Assembly (NCBI RefSeq): GCF_000263855.1
Contig: NZ_AJWX01000023.1
Span: 42,031-106,030 of the forward strand
Length of the DNA: 64,000 bases
Source: Pseudomonas sp. M47T1
Lineage (GTDB): Bacteria; Pseudomonadota; Gammaproteobacteria; Pseudomonadales; Pseudomonadaceae
Direction of reading: 5' to 3'
The position numbers were made by a program, and so were the translations under genes. Positions within the stretch are counted from its first letter, which is position 1; every line of letters begins with the position of its first letter. This document shows, in pieces, positions 63,133 to 64,000 of this stretch. The notes under the pieces were generated by a model. The model did no database searches. It was not told the DNA's origin and was given only the letters and a program-made list of their open reading frames with translations.

Positions 63133-64000
63133 GCTCTACCCCCAATGTAAGCGGCTACCACGTCAATACGACCGTGCCCAAGCTCATAGCTGATTTGCAC
63201 TTGGGCCTCCCTATCGAGGTGTTGGTCGAACTGATAGCAACGGCCTCCGTTGATAGGCGCGGGATGATTTGTAATTTGCTCATAGCGTTCGCACGCATAG
63301 GCCGCCCGTAATTCGTGAAAGCCTTTGAGGTTGTGCTTATGGAGGATGTCCCGTGCAGGGCGGACGATCTGCCGTTGAAAATCGAGGTAGCTTTCGTTCG
63401 GTGCAAGTAGGTTGCGACTACCGTAGGGTAAGATCTGTTCGGTAAACCTCAGTGCGTCACGTATATCATCATCTACGGTAATCCAGCGAGGTGCTGATGC
63501 GCCGGAGCGGCCACCTTTGGTGCCCTCCTGGATGTTGATCTTGCTGAATTTTTTGGCCTCATATTGTAAGCGCGGTAAGTCGGCTAAAATGGCCTCGCGC
63601 AAGCGCATGCCGGTTGCTCGCGCCAATTGAGCGATGGCCGCTGCACGCGGCATTTGGTATTCGCACAGCGCGTCGATAATCCGCTTCACGTGTTCGCGAT
63701 CTTGGCCTTGCGGCACCGATTGACGAACACTGGTGCGCCGCATTCCCAACGCCTTGCTCGGACTCACGACCCTCACAGAGTGATCACCGCGAAGCGCTGC
63801 AAGGGTCCGGTTTATGCTGGACAGTCGGTTTTGTGCGGTGGCGATGGAGAGCTCACCTTGTTCAACTTGCTGACGCAGATGTCCGGCGTAATCCAGCAAG
63901 ATCTGCCGATCAATTTGTCGCGCATCGTTAAACCCTGGCCCATTCTCGGAGCGACACCAGCGCACAAATGCCTGCCACCGATCACTGTGTGCCTTGACCG
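63129..64000 (-). CDS. Tyrosine recombinase / integrase (N-terminus cut by window edge)
   Basis: The frame is open to the right edge: residues continue in frame upstream of the GTG at 63965 (SDRWQAFVRWCRS), so the true start lies beyond 64000. The core-binding domain and catalytic domain are present. Catalytic residues are visible in order: Arg in ATGMRLREA, His-x-x-Arg in HELRAAY, His in LGHGRID and Tyr in AAYIGG. All five residues of the R-H-R-H-Y set appear intact, so the enzyme is probably active. It belongs to the integrase family often found with Pseudomonas defence islands (judged by eye). Confidence 0.88.
   Translation of the reverse strand, partial: VKAHSDRWQAFVRWCRSENGPGFNDARQIDRQILLDYAGHLRQQVEQGELSIATAQNRLSSINRTLAALRGDHSVRVVSPSKALGMRRTSVRQSVPQGQDREHVKRIIDALCEYQMPRAAAIAQLARATGMRLREAILADLPRLQYEAKKFSKINIQEGTKGGRSGASAPRWITVDDDIRDALRFTEQILPYGSRNLLAPNESYLDFQRQIVRPARDILHKHNLKGFHELRAAYACERYEQITNHPAPINGGRCYQFDQHLDREAQVQISYELGHGRIDVVAAYIGGRA

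Overview
The window looks like a chromosomal segment of a Pseudomonas, most like the P. putida group. The reasons are high G+C, the gene set and order (argA, gshA, tex, ompR-envZ, rimK, hslO, pckA, nudE-cysQ, dctBD, rfbBACD, aguA, an OprD-family porin) and many Pseudomonas-type REP hairpins. The group assignment rests on memory of related genomes, not on a search.

Positions 1-33 kb are mostly conserved housekeeping genes. They include a cut GspE-type ATPase, an Lrp-type regulator, a CYTH-CHAD triphosphatase, arginine synthesis (argE, argA with a possible Arg-codon leader peptide), glutathione synthesis (gshA), tex, the OmpR-EnvZ pair, the RimK-RimB ribosome-modification pair, heat-shock proteins (hslR, hslO), pckA, a lipoprotein subtilase, a hydroxyacyl-CoA dehydrogenase with its thioesterase, fdhD, yrfG, nudE-cysQ, the C4-dicarboxylate two-component pair and the dTDP-rhamnose operon.

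Positions 33-51.9 kb are more variable: a kinase-aminotransferase fusion next to agmatine deiminase, an OprD-type porin with a structured leader, a TonB siderophore receptor with an 11-G tract just upstream of its start, a large autotransporter, a diguanylate cyclase, and a CHASE2 / small exported protein / M48 protease operon.

Positions 52-64 kb are an accessory region. It holds an unknown soluble plus membrane protein pair, a cluster of six DnaA-box-like sites, a divergent XRE regulator with two palindromic operators, an MqsA-like protein without a visible toxin, and then an AT-rich 7.5-kb gene. That gene encodes one 2491-residue protein: a DnaG-type primase (CHC2 zinc finger plus TOPRIM), a YVDD reverse transcriptase, a long region of unknown fold, a linker and a C-terminal nitrilase. 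The reverse transcriptase-nitrilase pairing is that of defence-associated reverse transcriptases (DRT type 1). The fused primase is, as far as I know, not part of the usual description, and this gene is the best candidate for an undescribed system. Upstream of it, on the same strand, are a small protein and a tyrosine recombinase cut by the window edge, so the region is probably the end of an integrative island.
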